Positions 10,964 to 22,625 of a stretch of 64,000 nt of DNA are shown one piece after another. Position numbers and translations under genes: made by a program. Below the pieces are notes generated by a model that made no database searches, was not told where the DNA came from, and worked only from the letters and a program-made list of their open reading frames with translations. Source of the stretch: Parietaria judaica (lineage: Eukaryota > Streptophyta > Magnoliopsida > Rosales > Urticaceae); NCBI GenBank assembly GCA_954871525.1, contig OX940868.1:11770056-11834055 (forward strand), read 5' to 3'. Positions within the stretch are counted from its first letter, which is position 1. Each line of letters begins with the position of its first letter.

Positions 10964-11106
10964 AACGATATCATTTAACACCAAGCTCTTTGTTGGTCCC
11001 ACCTATCAGCCTCGTCTAAATCCTCGAAGCGATCCGTGGTGAGTAAAATAGGATCTCTCCAACAAAATTAACCAACAAACCTCATTTCTGAGCCCTCATT
11101 GGCCAT
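10964..11106. repeat. Direct repeat, copy 2
   Basis: This is the second copy of the block at 10493-10645. It starts just after the Helitron 3' end with ACGATATCATTTAACACC. The arrangement suggests a tandem duplication rather than transposition, because no target duplication or terminal repeat borders the block. Confidence 0.8.
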
Positions 11107-11999
11107 GGATATTTTAGAGAGGGCAATTCTAAAATTAGCCTTGTGAATCAAATAAAAATTAAAGACCATAAGGTGAAAGTTTATTTATCGTTTTAACAAG
11201 AGAAAATAGCGACATAAATACCTTTAAGTCACTGAAAGTTACATGTATATTCCCAAAATTCAAAAGCAGCGCCAAAATGAATAACGTGTTTAATATGAGA
11301 CTTTCGTTGGTACTCAATATCCGGCGTCACATACAAGCACCATGTCACACATGTAAAGTTCTTATGAAGCCACTTTTAAGGCTCAACCGCTCTCTCACGA
11401 ATTTGCGGTATAAGCACCGCTCTAAGGCAACATAAGTTGCGGGAAAAAATATCCAAAGTCTATAAATTTAGATACTTTTACCGTGATTTAAATTTTTGAA
11501 ATATACTGCTAAGTTCTAACTTTGTATCGACTTATGCGAATACTTATGCCGCAAATTCTTGGAAAAAAGAATCTGAGCTTTATAAGTTTCTTTCACATAA
11601 CGTTTATAGAATTTGGGTAGTAATGAAACTTTCATTTTAGCCATTACTTCTTAATCTAGAGAATAATGGGTATTTATGCCGCTGTTTTATCTTAAAAAAG
11701 AGGAAAATATAAACCCTAAGAAGTGTTGAGAAGAAATCCTATTTAAAGCAAAGGCAGCAAACCCTAGCTGGCACTTCCGAGCCACTTCGTCTCTGTCACT
11801 CCGTTTCTCTTCTCTTAAACCCTAGCTTCTTCCTCTCCAGCCTCAACCCTCCTCCTCCTTCGCCGTCAAATCCACTCTCCATTTGATCTCCCGTGAGTTG
11901 TCTGTCCGAGAAATGGCTCCTTGATTCTGTGCTCGATTCGAGAATTGCCTGCATCGTTGCTGATTTGTGTGTTTCCACTGTGTCAGTGATTTCGCAGCC
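11107..11999 (+). promoter_or_regulatory. Promoter and 5' UTR of EBP1
   Basis: A TATA-like TATTTAAA lies at 11740-11747. Three telo-box motifs AAACCCTA(A/G) occur at 11711-11719, 11759-11767 and 11817-11825. Telo boxes are known in plant promoters of translation and ribosome-biogenesis genes, which fits EBP1. The TATA position predicts transcription from about 11775 and a CT-rich 5' UTR of some 225 bp. Confidence 0.6.
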
Positions 12000-14900
12000 A
12001 TGTCGGACGACGAGAGGGACGAGAAGGAGCTGGATCTCTCTTCCTCCGAGGTCGTCACCAAGTACAAGAGCGCCGCCGAGATTATCAACAGTACATTTCC
12101 TTTTCTCTCGCTCCATTGTTGAACGTTTCCTTTTTGATGAATTCAATGGAGGAATGATGGAGATTAACTGAATGGACGATGGTTTTTTGTTTTGTTTCAG
12201 AGGCTTTGCAGTTGGTGATATCCGAGTGCAAGCCCAAAGCGAAGATTGTGGACCTCTGTGAGAAAGGGGATTCCTACATTCGAGAGTAAGTTGATTCATG
12301 AATCCTGTTGATCTAGATTCAAGTTGTGTTCTTTTTTGTGTTTTTGGATTTGAATTTGACTATGAATTTACAATTTTCTTTTTTGTTATTTTAGCCAAAC
12401 TGGAAGCATGTACAAAAATGTCAAGAAGAAGATCGAAAGAGGCGTTGCGTTTCCGACTTGCATTTCTGTAAACAACACTATCTGCCATTACTCGCCTCTT
12501 GCGAGCGACGAATCCGTTTTGGAAGCAGGTGATATACTGAAGATGTAAGCTCTTTTTCTGTACCTTGATTTAGCTTGTTCGTAGATTTTTCATTGGAAAT
12601 GGGTTTCACAGAGTGACACTAATTGTTTTTTTTTTGGGTTTTTCTGTTGCAGCGATATGGGTTGTCACATAGACGGTTTCATTGCCGTGGTTGCGCACAC
12701 TCATGTTCTTCAAGAAGGCCCCATCACGGGCAGGGCAGCCGATGTCATTGCTGCTGCGAACACAGCTGCGGAAGTTGCATTGAGGCTCGTGAGGCCTGGG
12801 AAAAACGTAAGTTGGGTGTTTATATTTGTTTATCAGGTGATGCTTTGATGTTATCTTTTGTCACTTTCAAGCAGTAGTCAGTGGTCATTCAACTTCATTC
12901 AAATGTATATTTTCTCTCGTTTTTGTTTTCAGTTGTGGTCGTTTACAGCCTTATGATTTTTGTATAAGTAGGCCATTCCTTGGTGGAGTGCACTTATAAT
13001 TTTTTCAGTGAGGAAGTCCCTAATGAAGAAAATTCACGTGCTATGGATTTATCCAAATGTTGCTTTTTTGTCATAGTTACACTGATGGGAACTGATCCAC
13101 CATTTGATTGTACTCAATTTTCTTTTTCACAGGAGAATTTATGTAAGGAGTCATTTTGTGTTGTCTGTTGAAAAAGTAGATGCTCCCTCTGACTTTGTTG
13201 ATGGCAACTTTGCCGAGGTGATCAATGTTCTTTGATCATCTCTTTTTCCCTGTTGCCTATATAATTTTTGCCATACTTGGGTTCTTTGTGTAGGCTTTCA
13301 TTATGGTTGAAGCCTATTGTCCATGTTAAGCAACATTTGTTTATTGTAGGACTTTAGTGCTATCCGTTCTGGTTTTTCTTTCTTGAAGTAAGGACAATAT
13401 GTCTAGTTTCTGTCAATGAGTTTCACAAGACTGATCTTTGATGCATTTTGTTTAGGGTTATTTCTTTATTTAGCTTAGGAAATTGTTGAAGGCAACTTTG
13501 CCGAGGTGATCATTTTATATTGAGTACCTCTTTTTCCCTGTTGCCTATAATATCCTTGGCCATGTCTAGGGTGCTTCTGGTAGACATATTCTTCATTGTA
13601 AACCTAATAACCGTACATGAGCCACATTTTATTTGAAAAAAATAAAGAAATTTGATCTTTCATAATCTGATTAGGCTTTTGTTTCGTGAATGAGCTACTA
13701 ATATCGACACACTGATCTTGTTGATGCATAGTTTCGGTAGCTATATATTTATCGATTTTCGTCTAGATAACTATATTAGTATTGTATGGCCACTTTGCCG
13801 AGGTGGTCAGTTTTTGTTGATTACCTCTTTTTCCCTGTTGCCTAAATTATGCTCGATCATGGGTTGCTTCAAGCAGCTATTTTTACCTGGTTAAAACTGT
13901 TTCCCCTTTTTGAGCCACATTTTTATCCATATATGAATTTTTTGTTTGACGATCAAGTCATGGTCTCTAAATGATGAAACTTTTTATGAGCTATGGATTT
14001 TATCCCATGATGCTTTTATTTGTCATAGTTACACTGATAGAGAACTGTGCTTATCCTTAAACCCCTTTCTGATTATGTATTCAGCTTATTGGTCTCGTAA
14101 AAAATGAATTTGATTTATCATTTATCCTAACAAAGTATGCATTATTCCTTTACCTAATGATGAACACACTATCAAAAGCTATGGATCATCATCCAAATGA
14201 GGCTTTTGTTTTTTGTCATAGTTACTCTGACTGGGATCTGTTATTCTCTAGAGTTTACAAGCATATAATATGTTTATTGTATGCATATTTTGAGAAACCA
14301 AGATGATATAATGACAATGTGCCTTCACTGTACTGGATCTTTACTCTTGTTTCTTGATGTTTCGGATGCAGAACAAAGATGTGACAGAAGCAATTCAGAA
14401 GGTAGCCGAAGAATATGACTGCAAAATTGTGGAAGGCGTTCTCAGCCACCAACTTAAGCAGTTTGTGATAGATGGGAACAAGGTTGTGTTGAGTGTAGCC
14501 AATGCCGAGACGCGAGTTGAAGATGCAGAATTCGAGGAGAATGAGGTGTACTCTATTGATATAGTCACTACTTCAGGAGATGGGAAGGTAATTTAGCAGA
14601 ATCAAATGTTGACTTCAATCTGAGATTTTCTCCACCAAATAGCTTATTATATCAATGTCTGGGCATATAATATTGCAGCCGAAACTTTTGGATGAAAAGC
14701 AAACTACCATTTACAAGAGAGCTGTTGACAAGACCTATCACCTGAAGATGAAAGCTTCAAGGTTTATTTTCAGCGAGATTAGCCAGAAGTTTCCTATCAT
14801 GCCCTTCACTGCTAGGTTAGTTAACATGCAAATTATGAAACTTAGAATTTATTGCTGTGTCTTTGTTTTCTTTTAACTTGGTTGTTTGGAAATGTGTAAT

Positions 14901-15867
14901 TTTTGTTAACAGGGCTTTGGAAGAGAAAAGGGCAAGATTGGGACTTGTAGAGTGTGTTAACCACGACCTTCTGCAACCGTACCCTGTTCTTCACGAGAAA
15001 CCTGGTAAGCTTGCCGATACACTCGTATGTTTGAGCTTCCTTGTTGTGTTTGGCACCTGAAGAAAAGTTTATTTTTCTAACTTTATTAAGCGCTACACAT
15101 TATCGATGCTCAGTCAACACTGGAAAGGTTCATTCTTAAATAAAATTTCCCGTCACTTGTTAACAAAATTATATCATGACTTTCATTGCCGATGCTCAGT
15201 CAACACTGGAAAAGTTAATTCTTAAACAAAATTTCCCGACACGTGTTAACAAAATTATATCTTGACTTTCTTTTATATTTTGTATTTACTTCTTTTCTAA
15301 GTAATTAACCCTTTTTCTTTCTCGATATTCTTTTGCAGGTGATTTTGTTGCCCACATCAAATTCACGGTTTTGTTAATGCCAAACGGGTCGGACCGTATC
15401 ACAGCTCATCCTCTGCAGGAATTGCAGCCAAGCAAGACGGTATCGGATCCTGATATCAAAGCCTGGCTTGCTATGAGTGTCAAGTCTAAGAAGAAAGGTG
15501 GTGGCAAAAAGAAAAAAGGTCAGCTCTAAATTCAAACTAGATTAATTGACTTAAACCTTTTTTGTTTGTTAATAGAGTATATTGTCTACACTTCGATACA
15601 GTCTCTACAATAAAATTTAATAAAAAATCCTGATTTTGAAAATTTAGAGTGATTGGTGTGACGTGGCTGTCACCTGCGATTTGTCTCCTTGGATCGAATT
15701 TCGTAAAATCGGGATTTTAACCAAAATGGAAGTTGGTTAAATGAAATAATGTACTTATATCTATCAAATCTTGTGTCATTAATCTTGTTGTTACAGGCAA
15801 GAAGGGAGAGAAAGCTGAGGAATCCACAGAAGCTGAGGCTATGGACACAGCAACTACTAATGAATGA
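12000..15867 (+). CDS. EBP1: EBP1 / proliferation-associated 2G4-like protein, 9 exons, 391 aa
   Basis: Exons: 12000-12090, 12201-12285, 12395-12544, 12653-12806, 14372-14587, 14679-14815, 14913-15004, 15339-15518 and 15797-15867. All introns are GT-AG, and the 1176-bp sum gives 391 codons plus TGA. The protein begins [18 protein letters not shown]. It has the pita-bread (M24 aminopeptidase-like) fold marked by [25 protein letters not shown] and [16 protein letters not shown], and ends in a lysine-rich tail ([11 protein letters not shown]). The match to plant EBP1 (about 392 aa in Arabidopsis) is close over the whole length. EBP1 is not an active peptidase: it binds RNA and ribosomes and promotes cell growth, cycling between nucleolus and cytoplasm. 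Telo boxes upstream suggest co-regulation with translation genes. No disabling change is seen. Confidence 0.96.
13203..13850 (+). repeat. Degenerate tandem repeats inside EBP1 intron 4
   Basis: Three copies start at 13203, 13491 and 13788, a period of about 290 bp. Each opens near ACTTTGCCGAGGTG and continues to CTCTTTTTCCCTGTTGCCTA. A second phrase, GTCATAGTTACACTGA, recurs at about 13070, 14025 and 14216 and seems part of the same eroded unit. The repeats explain most of the unusual 1.57 kb length of this intron. Confidence 0.75.
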
Positions 15868-16289
15868 GTTTCTTTTTGTTGAAACTTGAAATTAAATTGA
15901 CCCTTCTGTTCAATTTTGGTGCTTTCTTATATTAAATTGTATGTGGTTGAATATGAGCTGTTTTAATATATAGTATTCGGACCAATTGATCACATTATTG
16001 TATCCTAAAGTGCCATCAATTTTGCTGGTATCGTCTTGTGTATGAATAAATTAGGATTCAGATATCAATATAGTAATCATAAATCAATTACACATTCAAA
16101 TTAAACTCGAATAAAAATGATACGATAATATGAAGCAGAATATATCGCATAAGAAAACCAAAAAAGTCGTAACGTATCTCACGGTAACTCAGAGCACTGT
16201 ACAAAATGGCTAAATTATGGGTAGAATAAAGTAGCTTTTTAGTTCCGTGCTCATTTATGGAAGTTGTCCGTGTTTGCTAATATAAAATT

Positions 16290-16917
16290 TGTAGAAATTC
16301 TTTGTGGCATAAGTGCCCAAAGATTAGGGATTGGGCTCACATGGGCCCATATGAATTAATAGGTTAATTTATAAAGTTAATTATAGAATTAATATGCTTA
16401 TTGGGCTTGAATTAATATGATTAAGTAAGTTCATTAATCGTAAAACCCTAAGCCTATATATACACGTGATTGTCATGTGAAACCCTAAGCATTCACATTA
16501 GGTTAAATAACTCCCTAAAATAGATAGGAAACTCGCCTCCTCCATCCAGAGAGAGAGAGAGAGTGAGAGTTCCTCAATCGTGATGAGTCTTTGATCCGTG
16601 TACTAGTTACCGATGATGAACTAGTATTCTGAGTCGGTAATTTCCGACCTAGAAAGGTGTTCCGTTAGCGACGTGGTTACGAAGTAGAGGCCGTACAATT
16701 GAACGGTTCGTGATCGATGGCGGCTTGGAGGTTAACGGTGGTGGCGGCTAAATCTCCGGTACAAGCTCAGAGATCCGGATCGTGATAAACGCAAGGATTC
16801 GTCTAGAGAATTTATTCTCACCAAGTTAGTTTTGATTATGTAGTGTTATCTAGATTTATTGATTCGAGGATTCCCGGAATTTCCGCTTCCGGTGAGAATA
16901 TCCCTGGAATCCCATCA
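16290..16917 (+). mobile_element. Solo LTR with 5-bp target duplication
   Basis: The 628-bp segment starts TGTAGAAATTC and ends GGAATCCCATCA, flanked on both sides by AAATT (16285-16289 and 16918-16922). A candidate TATA box, CCTATATATACACG, lies at about 16454-16467. TG...CA ends plus a 5-bp duplication with no coding region between identify a solo LTR left by LTR-LTR recombination. The parent superfamily is not clear. Confidence 0.75.
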
Positions 16918-16922
16918 AAATT

Positions 16923-18495
16923 GTGCTTTAAAATGACTTCTCTCAAGTCAACTATGCCAACAACATGGTACGAATTTGATACAAATTTCATGTATGGATA
17001 TTCGCGAAAAATCAATATTTAATATTTATTGTTCATTTTAATCAGACAACATACTAATACTACTTTTTCTATCACAAATTGAAAATGTTATCCAATCTAA
17101 AATTTTAAAAGCTAGCAACAATAATTTATTTTTTTTTGGCATGAGTTCCGCATTTGTGGCAACGTAAAATAATATTTTTTAATTAAATTAAATTAAAATA
17201 AATGCCACATGGCATGACACGTGACAGGAAAAAGTGACATGGCAATGGCTAACGTCATCGGATGGAGACTAAATAGAAGTTACAAAATGAGGATTTTGGT
17301 ACTTTACATGTGATTTTTTTGGCACCGACTATTGATATTTATGTTTGGATTAACCCTTTAATCTTTTTGTAGGTCCCATTGGAATAAACAAAAGCATAAT
17401 ATAAAACTTTTTAATGGGTCAACAAAAAGACATAAAACACAACGCATAATAGTAATTTGTTGGTCCCAAGATCACCTATCTTCTTCATTCTTCTTCTTTG
17501 GCTTTGCAATAACTTCGAGCTCGCCTTTTTCTCCCTTCTTTGCAATTTCGATGTAGTTTTTGCATTTCGGTCTTAAGAAACGCGATTATTCTATGGACTG
17601 TAAGTGCAATTATTCATGTTTGAATTAGTAGATATGGAAACAAATTCAATTACTGAAGATATTAATCAATAAATATATGGATCAATTGCGGCTTAATGAC
17701 TCAAACTTTGGTCAAACTCTCCACAGTGTATACAGCCTTTGAAAATGACCAACCATTTCTGTCCAAAACACTGTTCCCCCGTTAGACATATTTCTCTATG
17801 ATTAATGAGTACAATCAATTTTAGAAATCTAAAACATAACATATTAGAGATAAAAAATATTGGATAATTTAGAAACGCAAAAACCGGTAATAACGTTGCT
17901 AAAACGGTATGCCTATTACTACTTGCAATAGTACCACTTTTCCACGTTAACATCATTTTCTTAAACTAAACCCCAATCTTGTATCATATAATTGGTAAAT
18001 TCAGTTTTTACACTGACCTTCACAGTTTAAATTTTAAAACTCCTCTTTTCTAAGCCTCCTTGTTCATTAGGATAATAAAATATACAAAATTTAGTATGTT
18101 GTATGTAGTTATGTACTATGTTTGTGTCTACATTTAGGCTTTGACTGTGACGGAATACGGGAGCGATGGAATGGATATGATTCGACAAACAACGGCGGTG
18201 ATTGAGCAACGGAGCCCTTATTGTTTTCTTGATATGGCACATGACTGAAGTCAGGCTTAGAAAGGCCTCGAAGAGCGGAGCAAATTGGAGACATTTGCAC
18301 TTGACTAAGATTTTGGCAGCCAACGGCTGTGATCGACGAAATGGGTATGATTTTGGCAGTTAACGGCTGTGATCGAGAAATACGTAGCAAGGGAGGAATC
18401 TCGAGGAAGAATTTAAATGAAACTAGATGAAAAAAAAACACAGTGCAGCCTATATTAACTAGCGGATACTATGTTGAATCTTAGTATAATAAGTT
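16923..18495. other. AT-rich intergenic DNA with a small tandem repeat
   Basis: No gene is supported. A 35-45 bp unit around AACGGCTGTGATCGA occurs three times between about 18168 and 18385, with the last two copies adjacent. Open frames here are short and lie within this repeat. Confidence 0.5.
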
Positions 18496-18845
18496 TGTGA
18501 TGCCGACACAATAGCATTGGCGTTTTTAGAAGCTCGAGACAGAGGAAAGAAGACGTGAAACTTCCCGCGAGCTTTTTAAATTTCTGTTTTTAAGTTTATC
18601 AGTGTTTATTTATTTAAGTTTTATTATTGCTTTAAGTTTTATTTATTGGTTCCTTTATTTTAGAAAGATTAGAGATAGTTCCCATAATCTAGGAATCGTA
18701 AAAATCTAGGCTTTTATAAGTCCTGCATGCGATTTTATTAAGTAGTTTTTGATCAATAAAAATTCGAGCCTCTTTCGCTTGAGACAAGTCAAGTTCCTGC
18801 TCTCATAGACACGTTCTTATTTTCCCGTACTTCCGCTCTACATCA
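18496..18845 (+). repeat. 5' LTR of the gypsy element
   Basis: It starts TGTGATGCCGACAC and ends CTCTACATCA, two bases before the primer-binding site. The right border is fixed by the primer site. The left border rests on the TG start only, because no second LTR is present to compare. Confidence 0.65.
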
Positions 18846-18847
18846 TT

Positions 18848-18858
18848 TGGTATCAGAG
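18848..18858 (+). other. Primer-binding site (initiator Met-tRNA type)
   Basis: TGGTATCAGAG is complementary to the 3' end of plant initiator methionine tRNA, the usual minus-strand primer of plant LTR retrotransposons. It sits two bases after the LTR. Confidence 0.85.
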
Positions 18859-18875
18859 TCACTCGATTCTGTGCG

Positions 18876-19830
18876 ATGGCACGGAAGAAGCGAGTCGGTC
18901 CGGACGTGTTCGTAGAGACTACGACAAGGCAAAAAGAGATCGTCGGATTACGTGCACAGGTAGAGTTGTTGACCCGTCAGATGCAAGCGATGATGCAGAA
19001 TCAAACAAAACAACGAAATCTCGTAGACGAGTCTGAAACCGAAGACGATATTGTTAACCCTTTCGGCCACCACTTCCGGGGACGTGCGATAGTTCCGGAG
19101 TCAGCTCGATGGGAGGCGTCGTTCAAGGTTGAAATCCCCGAGTTTCATGGAGGTCTGCAAGCCGATGAATTCCTTTATAGGCTCGTGGCGACCGAAGAGA
19201 TACTCAAATTTAAGGAAGTGCCAGAGGATAGGCGAGCTTCCCTCGTCGCTACTCGCTTCCGAGGGCGCGGCACAGCATGGTGGTCCCATTCCAAGGCCCA
19301 ACTTGCTCGCACCGGCAAACCCAAAATCGCGACTTGGGCGAAGATTAAGAAACACATGCGTGCAGAATTTCTTCCCTTTAATTATGAACGGTCGCTTTAT
19401 CACGCTCTCCAAAATCTTCGCCAAGGTACTAAATCCGTCTCTGATTACACAACGGCTTTTCGTATGCTTATTCTTCGTAACGATTTAACAGAATCAGAGG
19501 CACAATTGACTTGACGTTATATTGGCGGATTACGGATTCCTATTCAAGATATGATGAATTTATTTGACCCTGTCTCCGTCGCCGAAGCCCAACAACGTGC
19601 CATGGCCATTGAGACACAACAAACGCGCAGCGATTTCTCGCCCACGCTTCCCGGCCACGTCGGCCACGAGCGCTATCCCGACCTCCTCCACTGCACCGAC
19701 CTGCAACCCCGCTACAGCCAACCCCGCTCCAGGTCTGGGCCCACGCCCTCCCGTGAGCTCCCTCCGCTGCTTTGGTTGTGGCGAGGTCGGCCATCGCCGA
19801 AAAAAATGCCCGAAGCCTCCTCGTTCCGGA
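18876..19830 (+). pseudogene. Gypsy gag with zinc knuckle, broken by a stop
   Basis: The frame opens MARKKRVGPDVFVE at 18876 and runs 212 codons through a retrotransposon gag domain (WEASFKVEIPEFHGG, RRASLVATRFRGRGTAWW, SVSDYTTAFR). A TGA at 19512 interrupts it. The same frame resumes directly with RYIGGLRIPIQDMMNLF and SVAEAQQRAMAIE. A frameshifted continuation holds the CCHC knuckle CFGCGEVGHRRKKC at about 19760-19800. The stop and frameshift show that this copy cannot make a full gag. Confidence 0.85.
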
Positions 19831-19839
19831 CTATTCTTG

Positions 19840-22465
19840 GATGAAGTAGACTCACCGCTTGCGAGGATCCAGTTTTTTATGAAGAACCCGATGGGGTTGA
19901 TGATACCGTGGAGCTTGCCGGTGACGTGGGTCATGCCCTTGTCGTCCGGAGTAATTTTCTTACCCCGGCGTACCACGATGATCGTTGGCTCCGTTCGAAT
20001 ATTTTTCTCTCCACATGCACTATTGACGGTAAAATATGTCGATTTGTTATTGACTCGGGAAGCTGTGAGAATGTCATCGCCGAGGAAGCAGTTAAGAAAC
20101 TTGGACATACACCGGAGCCACACCCGAAGCCGTATAAACTTGCTTGGCTCCAAGCCAGCAATGAAGTCTCTGTTTCTCATCGTCTCCGGGTAAAGTTTTC
20201 CATTGGCTCGTGTTATCATGATGATGTTCTTTGTGACGTGGTATCTATGGATGCATGTCACTTACTTTTAGGTCGTCCTTGGCAATACGATCGGAAGACT
20301 ACGCATGATGGAGCGTCCAATACGTATAGCTTTCTCTTTGGCGGCAAGAAAGTTGTCCTCTTACCCACAAATCCGGCTTCGCTATCTTCGCGCCGTTCCT
20401 CACCCAATTTTCTCACCCGCACCGAGTTCGAGCGTGCCGTCGTGGAATCGGGTGTTATGTTCGCCCTTATTGGTAAACATGTCATCGACCCCGGCATCAC
20501 CCACCCGCGGTGGCCTCCATTATCGACGAGTTCTCGGATGTTTTTCCCGTCACACTACCGTCCTTGCTCCCAACGTTACGTGACATACAACACCAAATTG
20601 ATTTGGTGCCTAACACTAAACTCCCTAATCGAGCCCATTATCACATGTCACCAATGGAACACGAAGAATTGCATCGTCAAGTTGAGGAACTTCTCTCGAA
20701 AGGCCATGTTCAAGAGAGTTTAAGCTCGTGCGCCATCCCCGTCCTTCTTACACCAAAGAAAAACGGTACATGGCGTATGTGCGTGGATAGCCGAGCCATT
20801 AATAAGACCACCGTCCTATATCGATTTCCGATCCCACGCCTCAATCAATTGAGCGGCTCTCGCGTGTTTAGCAAACTCGATTTGAAAAGTGGGTATCATC
20901 AAATCCGAATCCGTCCCGGTGATGAATGGAAAACGGCATTCAAAACGCGGGAAAGCCTTTACGAATGGCTCGTCATGCCGTTTGGTATTTCCAATGCCCC
21001 GAGCACATTTATGCGAGTTATGAATCAAGCTCTTTGCCCCTTTATTGGAAAATTTATCGTCGTTTATTTCGACGACGTCTTGGTTTATAGCTCCACGACC
21101 GAGGAATATCTTTAACACCTACGCGCTGTTTTACTCGTATTTCGGGAACATGCCTTTTACGCCGCCATACAAAGCTCATTCATGACAAACTCCGTTGAGT
21201 TCTTAGGCTACGTTGTTTCCGCCGACAGCCTCTCCGTCGATCCGGGGAAATTCCACGCCGCTTTTACTTGGCCGACACCCACAACGGTTACCGAAGTGCA
21301 AAGTTTTCATGGTTTGGCTTCGTTTTATCGACGATTCATCCCTCACTTTAGTTCCATTATGGCTCCCATAACCGAGTGCATTAAGACGGAGAGATTTCAT
21401 TGGAGCCCGAACGTTTGAAGTTATAAAGCAAAGCTCACATCCACACCGATCCTTGTGCTACCGGATTTCGATCAACCTTTTCTTCTCCATTGAGACACCA
21501 ATAAGGTCGGTATAGGGGGTGTTTTGAGTCAAGGGTCTCGCCCCGTTGCTTACTTTAGCGAAAAACTCACCAGTCCTAAGTCCCGTTACAACACTTACGG
21601 CGTTGAATTTTACGCTATAATTCGCGCACCATTGGCGCCATTATTTATTTCATCGTGAATTTGTCCTTTTCACGGATCACAATGCGCTCAAACACCTCGG
21701 CACCCTAGACAAGGTTTCCGCACGCCATGCTTCATGGATTGACTTCCTTCAATAATTTACGTTCACGATCAAACATAAAGCGGGGGTCCTAAATCGTTTT
21801 ACCGATGCTCTAATCCGCCGTCACTTGTTACTACAACAACTTCGGGTCTTCGTGCCGGGATTTGACGAGCTGCCCGCCGTCTACGCCAACGACCCATTCT
21901 TTGGCCTTTTCACATCATCTTCGGCGTCTCTCATTGATTCGGCATTCGCTTGGAAAGACGAATTATTATACCGTGACGGGAAGTTATGTATCCCCGAAGG
22001 AAGTCTTTGCCTAATGATTGTTCGAGACATTCATAACGAAGCACATGTCGGGTGTGACCGCACACTTTCCCTCGTTACCGCTTCTTATTTTTGGCCGTCC
22101 ATACGCAAGTTTGTTTTCCGCTTCGTCAACCGTTGTCGGGTTTGCCACCTCGCCAAAGGGAAAGCGTCCAATGCCAGGCTTTATATGCCTCTACCGATCC
22201 CGACTCGTCCGTGGTCCGATGTGAGCATGGACTTTGTCCTTGGACTTCCACGCACACAACACCAATACAAATCCATCTTTGTCGTCGTTGACCGATTCTC
22301 CAAAATGGCGCACTTTATTCCATGCAAGAAAACGTCCGATGCGAGTCATGTGGCCTTTTGATTATTTCGTGAGGTTTATCGTTTACATGGTCTTCCGATA
22401 TCTATTGTCTCGGATCGTGATACTCGTTTTCTTAGCCATTTTTGGCGTAGCTTGTGGCGGAAATA
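19840..22465 (+). pseudogene. Gypsy pol remnants: protease, RT, RNase H, partial integrase
   Basis: Pieces in different frames follow the standard gypsy order. The protease carries FVIDSGSCENVIAEEAV (about 20041-20090), whose DSG is the active-site form used by many gypsy elements. The reverse transcriptase at 20700-21110 includes [23 protein letters not shown] and the catalytic [10 protein letters not shown], then stops at 21113. A connection piece at 21182-21415 has EFLGYVVS and [10 protein letters not shown]. Integrase at 21825-22465 has the zinc-binding CRVCHLAKGK region and the first two catalytic aspartates (in MDFVLGLPR and SDRDTRF). The catalytic glutamate lies beyond the truncation. 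Confidence 0.85.
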
Positions 22466-22520
22466 AATATAACTAAGTCAAATATTTAAATTATAAATTA
22501 ATACAAACACATTTGATTAG

Positions 22521-22625
22521 TTTTTTTTTTTTTTTTTTTTGGTAACTTTACTGCAATGGGGATCGAACTCACAACCTCCACTTTGGAGGTGGTGTTAAAT
22601 TACCACTAGGCTAAGCTTCTTGACT
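22521..22625 (-). mobile_element. tRNA-derived SINE
   Basis: On the minus strand the unit reads from a box A-like TTAGCCTAGTGGTAAT (about 22617-22602) through a box B-like GAGTTCGATCCCC, and ends in an A20 tail (the T run at 22521-22540). These are the internal RNA polymerase III promoter boxes and tail of a plant SINE. At about 100 bp it is short. It has no acceptor stem or anticodon arm, so it is not a functional tRNA gene. Confidence 0.75.

Larger units (their letters stand above)
18496..22465 (+). mobile_element. Ty3-gypsy retrotransposon, decayed and 3'-truncated
   Basis: A 5' LTR (18496-18845) is followed by a primer site, gag with a zinc knuckle, protease, reverse transcriptase, RNase H remnants and the first part of integrase. 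The element stops abruptly at about 22465, inside the integrase core after SDRDTRF. The end of integrase, any chromodomain and the 3' LTR are missing. Integrase phrasing such as DFVLGLPRTQ and DRFSKMAHFIPC is typical of the chromodomain gypsy clade (CRM/Reina-like). The exact lineage is inference. Stops and frameshifts interrupt both gag and pol. Confidence 0.9.

Noticed and set aside
22541..22620. tRNA gene on the minus strand
   Set aside because: Box A and box B are present, but there is no acceptor stem, anticodon arm or cloverleaf, and an A20 tail follows. It is a SINE.
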